In this document: positions 24,166 through 33,487 of the stretch, piece after piece
How positions within the stretch are numbered: the first letter of the stretch is position 1
How the letters are laid out: every line of letters starts with the position of its first letter
Assembly (NCBI RefSeq): GCF_900100315.1
Contig: NZ_FNFF01000005.1
Span: 372,001-436,000, forward strand
Length of the DNA stretch: 64,000 nucleotides
Direction of reading: 5' to 3'
Origin: Streptomyces indicus
GTDB lineage: Bacteria; Actinomycetota; Actinomycetes; Streptomycetales; Streptomycetaceae
Program-made: the position numbers and the translations under genes
The notes under the pieces: model-generated
Database searches by the model: none
Seen by the model: only the letters and a program-made list of their open reading frames with translations
Told to the model about the DNA's origin: nothing

Positions 24166-25702
24166 GGAACTCGGTGAACATGGCCGTCCCGGCCGCCCCT
24201 TCACCCTCCGGCGCCGCCCCGAACAGCCCGAGCAGCGCCCCCACCCACCTCCAGGGCGTGGCCGCGAACACCGGCCCGGACTCCTGGAAGCCCTCGCCCG
24301 TATCGGCCAGGAAGCGGCAGCGTGCGCCCGCCCCCACTTCGATCCGGAGCCGCGCCCGGCTGTCGGCCGCGGGCCGCGGAAGGGCCGCGTCCCGTTCCCG
24401 TTCGGCGACGGACTCGGCGAACCGGTGCACCAGGTGGACCCGACCGTCCGAGCCGCGCTCCAGGCCGATCCAGGAGAAGGAGTCCCCGAGGACCGCCAAC
24501 CCGGCCCGCGCGCCCGCCTGTTGAGCCGCGTCGAGTGCCAGCTCGACCTCCACCGTGCACGGCAGCGCGGGCAGCCGCTGCGTGAGCACATGCGGCAGCT
24601 TGCGCAGGTCGTACGGGTCCGCACCGCGCACGCAGGCGAGATGCAGCCCGTCCCCCGGGTGTTCGCGCACCCAGCCTGCGCCCGGGTTGGCCGTCCACTG
24701 CCACTGCGGCCCGAAGCGCCCGCCGGGGAAGTCGTCGTCGGTCGCGGGCGCGGACCGCTCCTGGTTCGGCAGCTCGGGCTTGCGGTGGACACGGACGGGC
24801 GTGCCCTCGTCCCCCATGACCGGCCACCCGGTCTCGTCCCAGCGCATCGGCTGGAGATGGACGAGCCGCCCGTACGCGCCCTGCTGCTGGAAGTGCAGGA
24901 ACCAGTCCTCTCCGGACGCTGTGCGCACCCAGCCGCCCTGGTGCGGGCCGTTGATGTCGGTGGCGCCCTGCTCCAGGACGATGCGTTCCTCGTACGGCCC
25001 GAGAAACTCCCGTGCGCGCAGGGCCCCTTGCCAGCCGGTCTCCACTCCCCCGGCCGGTGCGAGGATCCAGAACCAGCCGTCGTGCCGGTAGAGCTTGGGC
25101 CCTTCGAGGGTGAACCAGCCGGGGATGCGGTCCGCGTCGACGATGGTCTTTCCCTCGTCGAGGAGTGCGGTGGCGTCGGGGCTCATACGGTGGCCGGTGA
25201 GGCGGTTCTTGACGCCGGAGCGCGATTTGGCCCAGGCGTGGACGAGGTAGGCCTCGCCGCTCTCCTCATCCCACAGGGGGCAGGCGTCGATCAGCCCCTT
25301 GCCCGCCTTCAGCAGGTGGGGGCGGGTCCACGGGCCTTCGATCGAGGGCGAGTTGATTTGGTAGACGCCGTGGTCGGGGTCGCCCCAGAAGATCCAGAAC
25401 CGGCCGTCGTGGTGCCGGATCGAGGGGGCCCACACGCCGCAGTCGTGCCGGGGCGCGGCGAACGCCTCGGCGGGTTCGAGGCGGTCCAGGGCGTGCCCGA
25501 CGAGCGTCCAGTTGACGAGGTCCCGCGAGTGGAGCAGGGGCAGGCCGGCGACCCTCCCGAAGCTGGAGGCCGTGAGGTAGAAGTCCGCGCCGACGCGCAC
25601 CACGTCCGGGTCGGACCAGTCGGCGGGCAGCACGGGGTTGCGGTAGGTGCCGTCGCCGAGGTCGGCAGAGAAGGCATGGCTGTGGTGCGGTTCGCCGCTC
25701 AT
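24152..25702 (-). CDS. GH43-family glycosidase with C-terminal beta-sandwich
   Basis: A 516-residue glycoside hydrolase. The five-bladed propeller (about residues 10-300) shows the catalytic base in DWSDPDVVRV (about 26-29), the middle Asp in IDACPLWDE (about 135) and the general-acid Glu in LEGPKLYR (about 190). A C-terminal concanavalin-A-like domain (about 325-515) is that of two-domain GH43 xylosidases/arabinosidases. There is no signal peptide, so it acts inside the cell on imported oligosaccharides. ATG overlaps the PmoA-like gene stop by 4 bases. Xylosidase, arabinofuranosidase and galactosidase activities all occur in the family. Confidence 0.88.
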   Translation of the reverse strand: MSGEPHHSHAFSADLGDGTYRNPVLPADWSDPDVVRVGADFYLTASSFGRVAGLPLLHSRDLVNWTLVGHALDRLEPAEAFAAPRHDCGVWAPSIRHHDGRFWIFWGDPDHGVYQINSPSIEGPWTRPHLLKAGKGLIDACPLWDEESGEAYLVHAWAKSRSGVKNRLTGHRMSPDATALLDEGKTIVDADRIPGWFTLEGPKLYRHDGWFWILAPAGGVETGWQGALRAREFLGPYEERIVLEQGATDINGPHQGGWVRTASGEDWFLHFQQQGAYGRLVHLQPMRWDETGWPVMGDEGTPVRVHRKPELPNQERSAPATDDDFPGGRFGPQWQWTANPGAGWVREHPGDGLHLACVRGADPYDLRKLPHVLTQRLPALPCTVEVELALDAAQQAGARAGLAVLGDSFSWIGLERGSDGRVHLVHRFAESVAERERDAALPRPAADSRARLRIEVGAGARCRFLADTGEGFQESGPVFAATPWRWVGALLGLFGAAPEGEGAAGTAMFTEFRIRA

Positions 25703-26538
25703 GCCGTCACCGCCTTGCGGGCCAGCGTGTCGGCGTCCCCGCGGTCGAGCCGGCCGTCGGCCACCACGGTGACGATCCGCCGTACGACCGTCTCGCCCGG
25801 CTCCACCGCCAGGCGCTGCACGGCCGCGAGGGACGAGCCCACGCCCGGGTATTCGCCGGCCCGCACGAACCAGGGGTCGCGGCGGGTCTCCTCGGTGATG
25901 CCCGCGAACACCAGGGTCCAGCCCTGCCCGGCGAGGGCGAGCCAGTCCGCCCGTGCTCCGTGGGCGAGGAGTTCGCCCTCGGCGTCGGGGCTGAACACGG
26001 CAGGTGCGGCGGGCTCCTTGGGGGCGCGCCAGAAGAAGCCGCCGTAGCCGGCGCCGGGGCGTCCGTTGGTGGCCGGACTGCCCACCGTCAGAGCGTGCCC
26101 GCTGGTGTTGGTCAGGGCGTAGGTGAAGTCGAGCGCCCAGGCCTGGTCGGTCAGCGGCACGGGTGCGATGGTGCGGCGCTCGCGCAGCAGCTCGGCTCCG
26201 CGGCGCAGCCAGCGCAGTTCCTCGACGCATCCGTCCGGGCCGCGGTGCGGGAAGGCGGTGTGCTCCTGCACGCCGTGGTTGTCGAGTTCCGTGGAGCCGC
26301 GGCCGCGGACGAAGGAGCGTCCGCCCCAGAAGTTGACCCCTTCGACGTCGGGGACCGCGACGCTGACGCCGAGGTGGTGCGGGTGGTCTACGGGCCGGGC
26401 CTCGGTGACGTGGATGCCGCCGAGGGTGGTGACGGGGTGCAGGTACGGGCGGGGCGAGAGGCGCGCGGGCAGGCCGGGCCCGACCAGGTAGCGGGCGACT
26501 TCGCGTCCGGCGCAGTGCAGGACGAGGTCGTGGGTCAT
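25699..26538 (-). CDS. PmoA-like (DUF6807) protein
   Basis: A 279-residue protein of the DUF6807 family, often labelled methane oxygenase PmoA although unrelated in role to methane oxidation. It has the family's HPHHLGVSVAV (about residues 61-71) and a GVNFWGGRSF segment (about 77-86), rich in beta strands. ATG overlaps the Gfo/Idh/MocA stop by 4 bases and it is followed by GH43 with another 4-base overlap. Members often sit beside oxidoreductases and sugar transporters, and a role as a sugar epimerase/hydrolase-like helper is inferred, not known. Confidence 0.75.
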   Translation of the reverse strand: MTHDLVLHCAGREVARYLVGPGLPARLSPRPYLHPVTTLGGIHVTEARPVDHPHHLGVSVAVPDVEGVNFWGGRSFVRGRGSTELDNHGVQEHTAFPHRGPDGCVEELRWLRRGAELLRERRTIAPVPLTDQAWALDFTYALTNTSGHALTVGSPATNGRPGAGYGGFFWRAPKEPAAPAVFSPDAEGELLAHGARADWLALAGQGWTLVFAGITEETRRDPWFVRAGEYPGVGSSLAAVQRLAVEPGETVVRRIVTVVADGRLDRGDADTLARKAVTA

Positions 26539-27719
26539 GAGGTGGCCACCTCCCGGGGCAGCGCCCAGGGGGCGCCGAGTTCGGAGTAGAGGGCGAGCGT
26601 GTCGGCCGCGGCGGCGATCAGGCCGTCGATGCCGTGCACCACGCGCCGGTCCGCGGAGCCGGCGGGCTCGCGGTGCCAGGCGGTCTCCGGCAGCGGTGCG
26701 GGGTCGGGCGCGCGCCGCACCGCTTCCACCACGCGCATGAACGCGCCGGTCGCCGCGGGCGGCACCAACAGCTCGTCCCCGTGGGCGAGATGACCGACGA
26801 GGTTCTCCAGGAGGTCGGTCCGGCCGTGCAGGATCTCCTCGGGTCCGCGGCCTGCGCGCTGGAGGAGCACGCGGTCCTGCTTGTACCAGAAGGTGATCCG
26901 GCCGCGGCTGCCGTGCACGAGGACGTACGGCTCCCCCGGGTCCTCGGCGCACAGGGTCGCGGCGACGGTGATCCTGCGCCCTTGCCCGGTGGTGATGCGT
27001 ACGCAGGAGGTGTCGTCGGCCTCGATGGTGTTGGCGTGGAACAACTCGGTCTCCACACGCGCCACTTCGCCGGCGTGCGTGGTGCCCGCCAGGGCGAGTG
27101 CGGTGGCCACGGCGTGGGCGAGCGGGTTGGTGAGCACCCCGTCGACCACGTCCGCGCCGCCCGCGCGGCGCATCCCGGCCCACGGCGCACGGCCGTAGTA
27201 CGCCTCGTCGCGGGCCCAGGCCCCGGCCGCTCCCACGCCCGTGACCTCGCCGATCTCACCGGAGGCGACCACCTCGCGGATCGCCGGGACCGCGTGCGAG
27301 CCCAGGGACTGGAAGCCGATCTGGCAGGCGGTTCCGGCGCGTTCGACGGCCTCCGTGATGCGGGTGAACTCCCTCCAGGAGGGCGCGGGCGGCTTCTCCA
27401 GGAGCAGATGGACCCCGCGCTCGGCGGCCGCGCAGGCGAGGTCGGCGTGGGTGGGGATGGGCGTGCACACCACGGCCGCCTGCGCTCCGGTGTCCTCCAG
27501 GAGGCGGACGAAGTCGGCGGACTGCGGGGTGTCCGCGGCCAGGCCCGCTGCCGCGAGCTCGGCGGGGGACAGCGGCGTCAACTCGCCGATGCCCACGAGG
27601 CGTACGAGGCCCGCGCGTTGCAGCCGCCGGATGTTGTCGAGGTGCCAGGCGCCGTGGCCGCGCGCTCCGGCGAGCACCACGCGCAGCGGTGCCCGGTGCA
27701 GGGAACGGATCCCTGTCAT
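26535..27719 (-). CDS. Gfo/Idh/MocA-family oxidoreductase
   Basis: A 394-residue NAD(P)-dependent sugar oxidoreductase. The Rossmann domain begins RVVLAGARGHGAWH (about residues 13-26). The conserved EKPPAPS motif (about 107-113, usually EKP) is present, followed by the typical C-terminal alpha/beta domain. ATG overlaps the upstream permease by 4 bases, so it is coupled to transport. The probable job is oxidation or epimerisation of an imported uronate or arabinose-type sugar. The substrate cannot be read from the sequence. Confidence 0.9.
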   Translation of the reverse strand: MTGIRSLHRAPLRVVLAGARGHGAWHLDNIRRLQRAGLVRLVGIGELTPLSPAELAAAGLAADTPQSADFVRLLEDTGAQAAVVCTPIPTHADLACAAAERGVHLLLEKPPAPSWREFTRITEAVERAGTACQIGFQSLGSHAVPAIREVVASGEIGEVTGVGAAGAWARDEAYYGRAPWAGMRRAGGADVVDGVLTNPLAHAVATALALAGTTHAGEVARVETELFHANTIEADDTSCVRITTGQGRRITVAATLCAEDPGEPYVLVHGSRGRITFWYKQDRVLLQRAGRGPEEILHGRTDLLENLVGHLAHGDELLVPPAATGAFMRVVEAVRRAPDPAPLPETAWHREPAGSADRRVVHGIDGLIAAAADTLALYSELGAPWALPREVATS

Positions 27720-28627
27720 CCCTTCACCGCCCCCGCGCTGAACCCGGTGATCAGCCACTTCTGGATGAACGCGAACACGATCACCACGGGCACGGCGGCG
27801 ATGATGCCGCCGGCCGCGAGCGCGCCCAGGTCCACGCTGTCGGCGCTCATCAGGGTGTTGAGGCCGACCGGGATGGTCTGGAGCTCCGGGTTGTTGAGGA
27901 ACATCAGGGCGAACAGGAAGTGGTTCCAGCTGTGCACGAAGGCGAAGGAGCCCACCGCGATCAGGCCGGGACGCAGGAGCGGCAGCACCACCGCGCAGAA
28001 AGCGCGGAAGCGGGAGCAGCCGTCCACCCAGGCGGCCTCTTCGAGCGAGACCGGCACATTCTTGATGAAGTTGCTGATGAGGATCATCGACAGGGGCAGC
28101 TGGAACACGGTCTCGGCGATGATCACGCTGCCGAGCGAGTTGATCAGTTGCAGGTTGCCGAAGATCTCGAAGAGCGGCACGAGCAGCAGGGCGCCGGGCA
28201 CGAACTGCGAGCAGAGCAGCGCCAGCATGAACGCCTGCTTGACCTTGAAGTCGAAGCGGGCCAGGGCGTAGCCGCCGGCCAGGGCGATGACGGTGGTCAT
28301 CACGAGGGTGGCGATTCCGACGAGCACGCTGTTCTGGAAGTAGGCGCCGAAGCTGCGCTCGGTCCACACCATCTCGAAGTGCTCGAAGGTCATGGGCCAG
28401 GGCACCAGGGAGGTGGAGCCCGCGGGGCGCAGCGCGAACAGCAGGATCCAGTAGAACGGGATCAGCGTGAAGAGCAGGTAGATGCCGAGCGGCAGATAGA
28501 TCTGCCAGCGCGGGACCTCGTCCCAGGCGCGCCGCTTCCTGGGCCGCCGGGGCTCGTGCGCTTCCGGGCTTGTACGGGGCGCGGGGAGGGTCACCGCGGC
28601 GGTCTCGGCCTTGTCGGTGGTGATCAC
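27716..28627 (-). CDS. Carbohydrate ABC transporter permease, MalG type
   Basis: A 303-residue membrane protein with six predicted helices after a long charged N-terminus (about residues 1-40). The permease EAA-like loop EEAAWVDGCSRFRAFCAVVL (about 195-214) is the contact site for the ATPase. GTG at 28627 overlaps the companion permease stop by 4 bases. It belongs to the CUT1 group that imports oligosaccharides. No ATPase gene is nearby, which is usual in Streptomyces because MsiK serves many such systems. Confidence 0.93.
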   Translation of the reverse strand: MITTDKAETAAVTLPAPRTSPEAHEPRRPRKRRAWDEVPRWQIYLPLGIYLLFTLIPFYWILLFALRPAGSTSLVPWPMTFEHFEMVWTERSFGAYFQNSVLVGIATLVMTTVIALAGGYALARFDFKVKQAFMLALLCSQFVPGALLLVPLFEIFGNLQLINSLGSVIIAETVFQLPLSMILISNFIKNVPVSLEEAAWVDGCSRFRAFCAVVLPLLRPGLIAVGSFAFVHSWNHFLFALMFLNNPELQTIPVGLNTLMSADSVDLGALAAGGIIAAVPVVIVFAFIQKWLITGFSAGAVKG

Positions 28628-29574
28628 TTGGTGGTGTCCCTTCCGAATTTGCTCAGCCGCAGATAGAGCACCGAGCAGAAGAGCAGGATCACGAACGCCA
28701 CCGTGGTCAGGGCGGACGCGTAGCCGAAGTCGTGGGCGTCGACGCTGGTGGTCGCGACGTACAGCGGGAGCGTGGTCGTCTCGCCCGCGGGGCCGCCGCC
28801 GGTCAGCGTGTAGAGCAGGTCGACGTTGTTGAACTCCCAGACCATGCGCAGGAGCGTCGAGAGCACGATCGCGTCCTTGAGGTGCGGCAGCGTGATGTGC
28901 AGGAACTGGCGCACCCGGCCCGCGCCGTCCACCTCGGCAGCCTCGTACAGGTCCTTCGAGACGGACTGGAGGTCGGCGAGGATGAGGATCGCGAAGAAGG
29001 GCACGCCACGCCACAGGTCCGCGACGATCGCGGCCGGGAAGACCGTGGCGGTGTCGGAGAGCCAGGACGTGCCGTACGAGCCGATGCCCAGGTCGGCGAG
29101 GTAACGCGTGATGCCCGTCTGGGAGTTGTAGAGCAGCACCCAGATCACCGAGGTGAGGACCCCCGAGACGGCCCAGGGCGAGAACACCAGGGCGCGGCCG
29201 ATCGCCCGGCCCACGAAGGTCTGGTTGACGATCAGGGCGAGGGCGAGTCCGAAGAAGAGCTGGAGGCCGACCTCGACGAACACCCACTTGGCGCTGAACA
29301 GGAGGGTGTCCCAGAACAGCGGGTCGTCGGTGAAGGCGCGGACGAAGTTGTCGAAGCCCGCGAATCCGTCGCGCCAGGGCTTGGTGGGGTTGTAGTGCTG
29401 AAGGCTGTAGTAGAAGACGCTGAGCACGGGGTAGGCGATGAAGCCCAGCATCAGCAGGGCGGCCGGCGCGATCAGCAGATACGGCAGCCTGCGCGGCGTC
29501 GACGATCCACGGCGGCGCCGCCCCGGCGGGGCCGGGGGCGCGGGTGGTTTCGCCACGGCTGCGGCTTGGGCCAT
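28624..29574 (-). CDS. Carbohydrate ABC transporter permease, MalF type
   Basis: A 316-residue membrane protein with about six helices. The EAA-like loop YEAAEVDGAGRVRQFLHITL (about residues 211-230) faces the ATPase. I chose the ATG at 29574 since GGAG lies 7 bases upstream; an in-frame ATG at 29601 has no ribosome site. It precedes and overlaps its partner permease. A 127-bp gap separates it from the dehydratase gene, so it may have its own promoter or read through from 33.1 kb. Confidence 0.92.
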   Translation of the reverse strand: MAQAAAVAKPPAPPAPPGRRRRGSSTPRRLPYLLIAPAALLMLGFIAYPVLSVFYYSLQHYNPTKPWRDGFAGFDNFVRAFTDDPLFWDTLLFSAKWVFVEVGLQLFFGLALALIVNQTFVGRAIGRALVFSPWAVSGVLTSVIWVLLYNSQTGITRYLADLGIGSYGTSWLSDTATVFPAAIVADLWRGVPFFAILILADLQSVSKDLYEAAEVDGAGRVRQFLHITLPHLKDAIVLSTLLRMVWEFNNVDLLYTLTGGGPAGETTTLPLYVATTSVDAHDFGYASALTTVAFVILLFCSVLYLRLSKFGRDTTK

Positions 29575-29701
29575 GACTGGTCTCCGATCAGTACGGTTCA
29601 TGCGGCTGCGGTGGTGCGCTGCGCAGACGTCGTTCGGCGGCTCGTACAAGGGGCGGCGCGCGAGGGCGCCTCGGCCCCGGAGGGCGCGCGTGCGGGCGCG
29701 G

Positions 29702-31465
29702 TCAGCCCGCGTAGGGCTCCGGCACCCGTCCTTCGCGTGCGAGGACGGTGAAGTCGCAGCCGGTGTCGGCCTGGGTGATCTGCTCGGCGAACAGGGCGCC
29801 GTAGCCGCGCTCGTACGGGGCGGGCGGCGGCTCCCACTCGGCCCTGCGCTGCTCCAACTCCTCGTCGGACACGTGCAGATGGAGGCTGCGCGCGGCCACG
29901 TCCAGGGTGATGAGGTCACCGCTGCGCACCAGGGCGAGCGGTCCGCCGACGTGCGACTCGGGCGCGACATGGAGTACGCACATGCCGTACGAGGTCCCGC
30001 TCATCCGCGCGTCCGAGATCCGCACCATGTCGCGCACGCCCTGCTTGAGCAGGTGGTCGGGGATCGGCAGCATCCCGTACTCGGGCATCCCGGGCCCGCC
30101 GAGCGGTCCCGCGCCGCGCAGCACCAGGACGTGGTCGGCGGTGATGCCGAGTGCCGGATCGTTGATCGTGCGCTGGAGCTGCTTGTAGTCGTCGAAGACC
30201 ACGGCGGGTCCGGTGTGCTTCAGGAGCTTCGGGTCGGCGGCGATGTGCTTGATGACCGCGCCGTCCGGGCACAGGTTGCCGCGCAGGACCGCGAGTCCGC
30301 CCTCCTCGGACAGCGGCTTGTCGCGGGTCCGGATGACGTCGGTGTCGTGGATCTCGGCCTGCGCGAGCTGCTCGCGCAGGCTCGCATGGCCGACGGTCGG
30401 CCGGTCGAGGTGGAGCACGTCGGTCAACTGCGTGAGGAACGCCGGGAGTCCGCCCGCGAAGTGGAAGTCCTCCATGAGGTACTGCCCGCCCGGCCGCAGG
30501 TTCGCGAGCACCGGCACCGTACGGGCGATGCGGTCCCAGTCGTCGAGGGTGAGCTTCACCCCGGAGCGGCCGGCCATCGCGATCAAGTGGATCACCGCAT
30601 TGGTGGAGCCGCCGAGGGCGAGCACGGTGGCGACGGCGTCCTCGTACGCCTCGCGCGTCAGGATCGCCGAGGGCCGCAGGTCCTCGCGGACGAGGTCCAC
30701 GATCCGCAGTCCCGACGCGGCCGCCATCCGTGCGTGCCCCGAGTCGACGGCCGGGATCGAGGAGGCGCCGGGCAGGGTCATGCCGAGCGCTTCGGCGGCG
30801 GCCGTGAGGGTGGAGGCGGTGCCCATCGTCATGCAGGTGCCGGGCGAGCGCGCCAACCCCCGTTCCAGCTCGGCCATTTCACGGTCGCCGATGATGCCGG
30901 CGCGCCGCTCGTCCCAGTACTTCCACATGTCGGTGCCGGAGCCGAGGGTCTCGCCGCGCCAGTGTCCGGGCAGCATGGGCCCGGCCGGTACGAACACGGC
31001 GGGCAGATCGGCGCTCGCGGCGCCCATGAGCAGGGCCGGGGTGGACTTGTCGCAGCCGCCGAGCAGCACCGCGCCGTCCACGGGGTAGGAGCGCAGGAGC
31101 TCCTCCGTCTCCATGGAGAGCAGGTTCCGGTAGAGCATCGGCGTCGGCTTCTGGAAGGTCTCGCTGAGGGTGGCCACCGGGAACTCGAGCGGGAATCCGC
31201 CGGCCTGCCACACCCCGCGCTTGACCGCCTCGGACCGGTCCCTCAGGTGGACGTGGCAGGGGTTGATGTCCGACCAGGTGTTGAGGATCGCGATCACGGG
31301 CTTGCCGAGGTGCTCCTCGGGCAGATAGCCGAGCTGGCGGGTGCGGGCGCGGTGGCTGAAGGAGCGCAGGCCGTCCGTGCCGTACCACTGGTGGCTGCGC
31401 AGCTCGCGCGGCTGCCGGCCGTCCGGCTCCCCTGTCCGTCCGGTCATGCCTGTCCGTCCGGTCAT
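29702..31465 (-). CDS. IlvD/Edd-family aldonic-acid dehydratase
   Basis: A 587-residue dehydratase of the IlvD/Edd superfamily, in the L-arabonate/D-xylonate-like branch that keeps three Cys for a [2Fe-2S] cluster: INPCHVHL (about residue 62), GGCDKSTPALLMGAA (about 132) and GTCMTMGTAS (about 203). The Mg-binding and catalytic Ser regions are also present (DARMSGTSYG, about 480). It turns an aldonate into a 2-keto-3-deoxy-aldonate. It overlaps the aldolase gene by 4 bases at the start. A duplicated Met-Thr-Gly-Arg-Thr-Gly opens the protein, so the second ATG at 31447 is also possible. Confidence 0.88.
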   Translation of the reverse strand: MTGRTGMTGRTGEPDGRQPRELRSHQWYGTDGLRSFSHRARTRQLGYLPEEHLGKPVIAILNTWSDINPCHVHLRDRSEAVKRGVWQAGGFPLEFPVATLSETFQKPTPMLYRNLLSMETEELLRSYPVDGAVLLGGCDKSTPALLMGAASADLPAVFVPAGPMLPGHWRGETLGSGTDMWKYWDERRAGIIGDREMAELERGLARSPGTCMTMGTASTLTAAAEALGMTLPGASSIPAVDSGHARMAAASGLRIVDLVREDLRPSAILTREAYEDAVATVLALGGSTNAVIHLIAMAGRSGVKLTLDDWDRIARTVPVLANLRPGGQYLMEDFHFAGGLPAFLTQLTDVLHLDRPTVGHASLREQLAQAEIHDTDVIRTRDKPLSEEGGLAVLRGNLCPDGAVIKHIAADPKLLKHTGPAVVFDDYKQLQRTINDPALGITADHVLVLRGAGPLGGPGMPEYGMLPIPDHLLKQGVRDMVRISDARMSGTSYGMCVLHVAPESHVGGPLALVRSGDLITLDVAARSLHLHVSDEELEQRRAEWEPPPAPYERGYGALFAEQITQADTGCDFTVLAREGRVPEPYAG

Positions 31466-32364
31466 ATGGACCACCTCGCGGCGATGGCGGCGACCTCGGC
31501 GCGCTCGCCCGCGGTGAGCGGGCTGCTCGGCGCGCGGACGTCGGGGCGGCACAGACCGAGCGAGGCCAGGGCCTCCTTGACGACGGTGACATTGCGCGCC
31601 GAGGCGTCGGCGGCCCGCAGCTCCTCGAAGCGCCGGATCTCCTCCCAGACCTTCATCGCGGCCGGGTAGTCGCCGGATCGAAGCGCTTCGATCATGGACA
31701 GCGAAAGGCGCGGGGCCACGTTCACGAGCCCGGAGGTGAAACCGGTGGCGCCCGCCGAGAAGTAGGAGGGGGCGTACGGCTCGGCCAGGCCCGCGACCCA
31801 GACGAACCGGTCGAGGCCCGCGTCCCGCGCGAAGGCGGCGAAGGCGGCGGCGTCCGCCACCGCGTACTTCACGCCGATCACGTTCGGGCAGGCGTCGGCC
31901 AGTTCGGCCAGGCGCTCCCCTTGCAGACGTGCGTTGCGCACATACGGGACCACACCGAGCTCGGGCACGGCCCGCGCGATGACCCGGTGGTACTCGACCC
32001 AGCCGGCCGCCGACACGTACGGGTGCACCGGCTGGTGGACCATCACCATGTGGGCGCCGGCCTCGCGGGCGTGCCGGGCCGCGGCCACGGCGGTGGGCAC
32101 GTCGTGCCCCACCCCCACCACGACCGTGGCCCACTCCCGCGCCTCGTCGAGGGTCAACTCGGTGACGTGGCGCCGCTCTTCGGGACTCAGGGCGTAGAAC
32201 TCGCCCGTGTTGCCGTTGGGGGTCAGGGTGCGCACGCCGCCGGAGTGCAGCCGCCGCAGCAGGGCGCGCAGGGAGTCCTCGTCGATCGTGTCCTCGGCGG
32301 TGAACGGGGTCACCGGGATGGCCACGACATCGGCGAGCGCCGCGCGCTGAAGGTCGAAGCTCAT
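31462..32364 (-). CDS. DHDPS/NAL-family aldolase or dehydratase
   Basis: A 300-residue TIM-barrel lyase of the dihydrodipicolinate synthase/N-acetylneuraminate lyase superfamily. GNTGEFYAL (about residues 47-55) and the Schiff-base Lys in GVKYAVAD (about 165) are the family's markers. Sitting before an aldonic-acid dehydratase and behind a GntR regulator, it should cleave or dehydrate a 2-keto-3-deoxy sugar acid rather than make lysine. ATG overlaps the GntR stop and its stop overlaps the dehydratase start, each by 4 bases. Confidence 0.88.
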   Translation of the reverse strand: MSFDLQRAALADVVAIPVTPFTAEDTIDEDSLRALLRRLHSGGVRTLTPNGNTGEFYALSPEERRHVTELTLDEAREWATVVVGVGHDVPTAVAAARHAREAGAHMVMVHQPVHPYVSAAGWVEYHRVIARAVPELGVVPYVRNARLQGERLAELADACPNVIGVKYAVADAAAFAAFARDAGLDRFVWVAGLAEPYAPSYFSAGATGFTSGLVNVAPRLSLSMIEALRSGDYPAAMKVWEEIRRFEELRAADASARNVTVVKEALASLGLCRPDVRAPSSPLTAGERAEVAAIAARWSI

Positions 32365-33047
32365 GCCTGGTCCTCCCCGGACGCTTCCCCGAGCACGGCC
32401 TCGTCGGTGAGCCGCGCCTCGGGGAACGCGCGCTCGACGAACGAGGCGATGTGGGCGCGCAGGGCGGCGGCCGCGTGGTCGGCGTCGCCCGCGAGGGCGA
32501 GCCGCAGGATCTCGCGGTGCTCGGCGGCCTCGCGCTCCCAGGACGGGTCCGCGGCCCAGGCCACCGCGGAGACCAGGGCGGCCTGGTCGCGGACCTCGTC
32601 GAGCATCCGGCCGAGCAGCGGGTTGCCGCAGGGCAGGTAGAGGGCGCGGTGGAACTCCCGGTTGGCCAGGGAGCGTTCGGCCGTGTCGGCCGCCTCGTCG
32701 GCGCGGGTGAGCGCCTCGCGCGCCTCGTCGAGGGAGGCACCGCGCCGCACCGAGCGGCGCAGCGCCTCGGGCTCGAGGAGCAGGCGTACGTCGTACACCT
32801 CGCGTGCCATGTCCGCGTCGACCATGCGCACGGTGGCCCCCTTGTACTGGCTCATCTCGACCAGACCGGTGCCGGCCAGCGTCTTGAGCGCCTCGCGCAC
32901 CGGCGTCTTGGAGACCCCGAACTGCGCGGCGAGTTCGGCCTCCACCAGGGCCTGCCCCGGTGGCAGCTGGCCGGTGAGGATGCGGTGCTTGATGGCCTCT
33001 TGCACGTACTGCGTGCGGGACGGGATCGGCGTGGGCACAGACGTCAT
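32361..33047 (-). CDS. GntR-family regulator, FCD (FadR-like) subfamily
   Basis: A 228-residue regulator. A GntR winged helix (about residues 8-72, AELAAQFGVSKTPVREALK) is followed by the all-helical FCD domain (about 82-215) with the metal-binding Asp/His pattern (EFHRALY at about 125 and later His). I chose the ATG at 33047, with GAGGACC before it, over the longer frame to 33083. It heads the aldolase-dehydratase-transport operon and lies just downstream of a promoter with a TCATATATGA palindrome, the probable autoregulatory site. Confidence 0.92.
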   Translation of the reverse strand: MTSVPTPIPSRTQYVQEAIKHRILTGQLPPGQALVEAELAAQFGVSKTPVREALKTLAGTGLVEMSQYKGATVRMVDADMAREVYDVRLLLEPEALRRSVRRGASLDEAREALTRADEAADTAERSLANREFHRALYLPCGNPLLGRMLDEVRDQAALVSAVAWAADPSWEREAAEHREILRLALAGDADHAAAALRAHIASFVERAFPEARLTDEAVLGEASGEDQA

Positions 33048-33098
33048 GCAGGTCCTCGGTCTCGTTGCTGTCGACGCTCGCATCTGATGTACGGCGTC

Positions 33099-33158
33099 TC
33101 ATATATGACGCATGAAGTACGACGCGTTGAAGGTAGGAGCAGGCCGGGCCCTCGTCAA
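33099..33158 (-). promoter_or_regulatory. HrdB-like promoter and GntR operator of the pectin operon
   Basis: On the minus strand, TTGACG (33153-33158) and TACCTT (33130-33135) stand 17 bases apart, a good vegetative promoter. Transcription would begin near 33123. The perfect palindrome TCATATATGA (33099-33108) lies about 15-25 bases downstream of that point, a position where a bound GntR protein would block elongation. The rest of the 440-bp gap (33048-33487) up to the next gene shows no gene. Confidence 0.6.
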
Positions 33159-33487
33159 TGCCCCTGACAAAACAAATGAGTTGGCCGTGCCCGAGCGGTC
33201 GCCGTGCCGATCGCCCTGCCGGGTCCGCCGGTGTCCCGCCGAGGCACCGCCGTACGGCTCGAACCAGGAGGTCATCACCCTGCCGCGCCGCGGGCATCGG
33301 CGCCCCCTGCACGCCGGAGCGCCGTGCGCATCAACCGATCGGTGGACCCTCCCGTCCACCGTCCTGCGCCGGACTCGAGGCCGGTACGCCGAGGAGGAGA
33401 GGCGGTCTCCGGGACCAGGATGGAATCCGCAACCAGGCGGCCCGCAAGGACGGGCCCCTCCGGGCCATCGGATTCAGGAGATCGGCA

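Noticed and set aside
25699..26538. Methane monooxygenase subunit, as the name PmoA suggests
   Set aside because: The name is a legacy label for DUF6807; the protein has no transmembrane helices and sits in a sugar operon.
31462..32364. Lysine-pathway dihydrodipicolinate synthase (dapA)
   Set aside because: The operon is sugar catabolism with an aldonic-acid dehydratase; the family is broad and the context decides.
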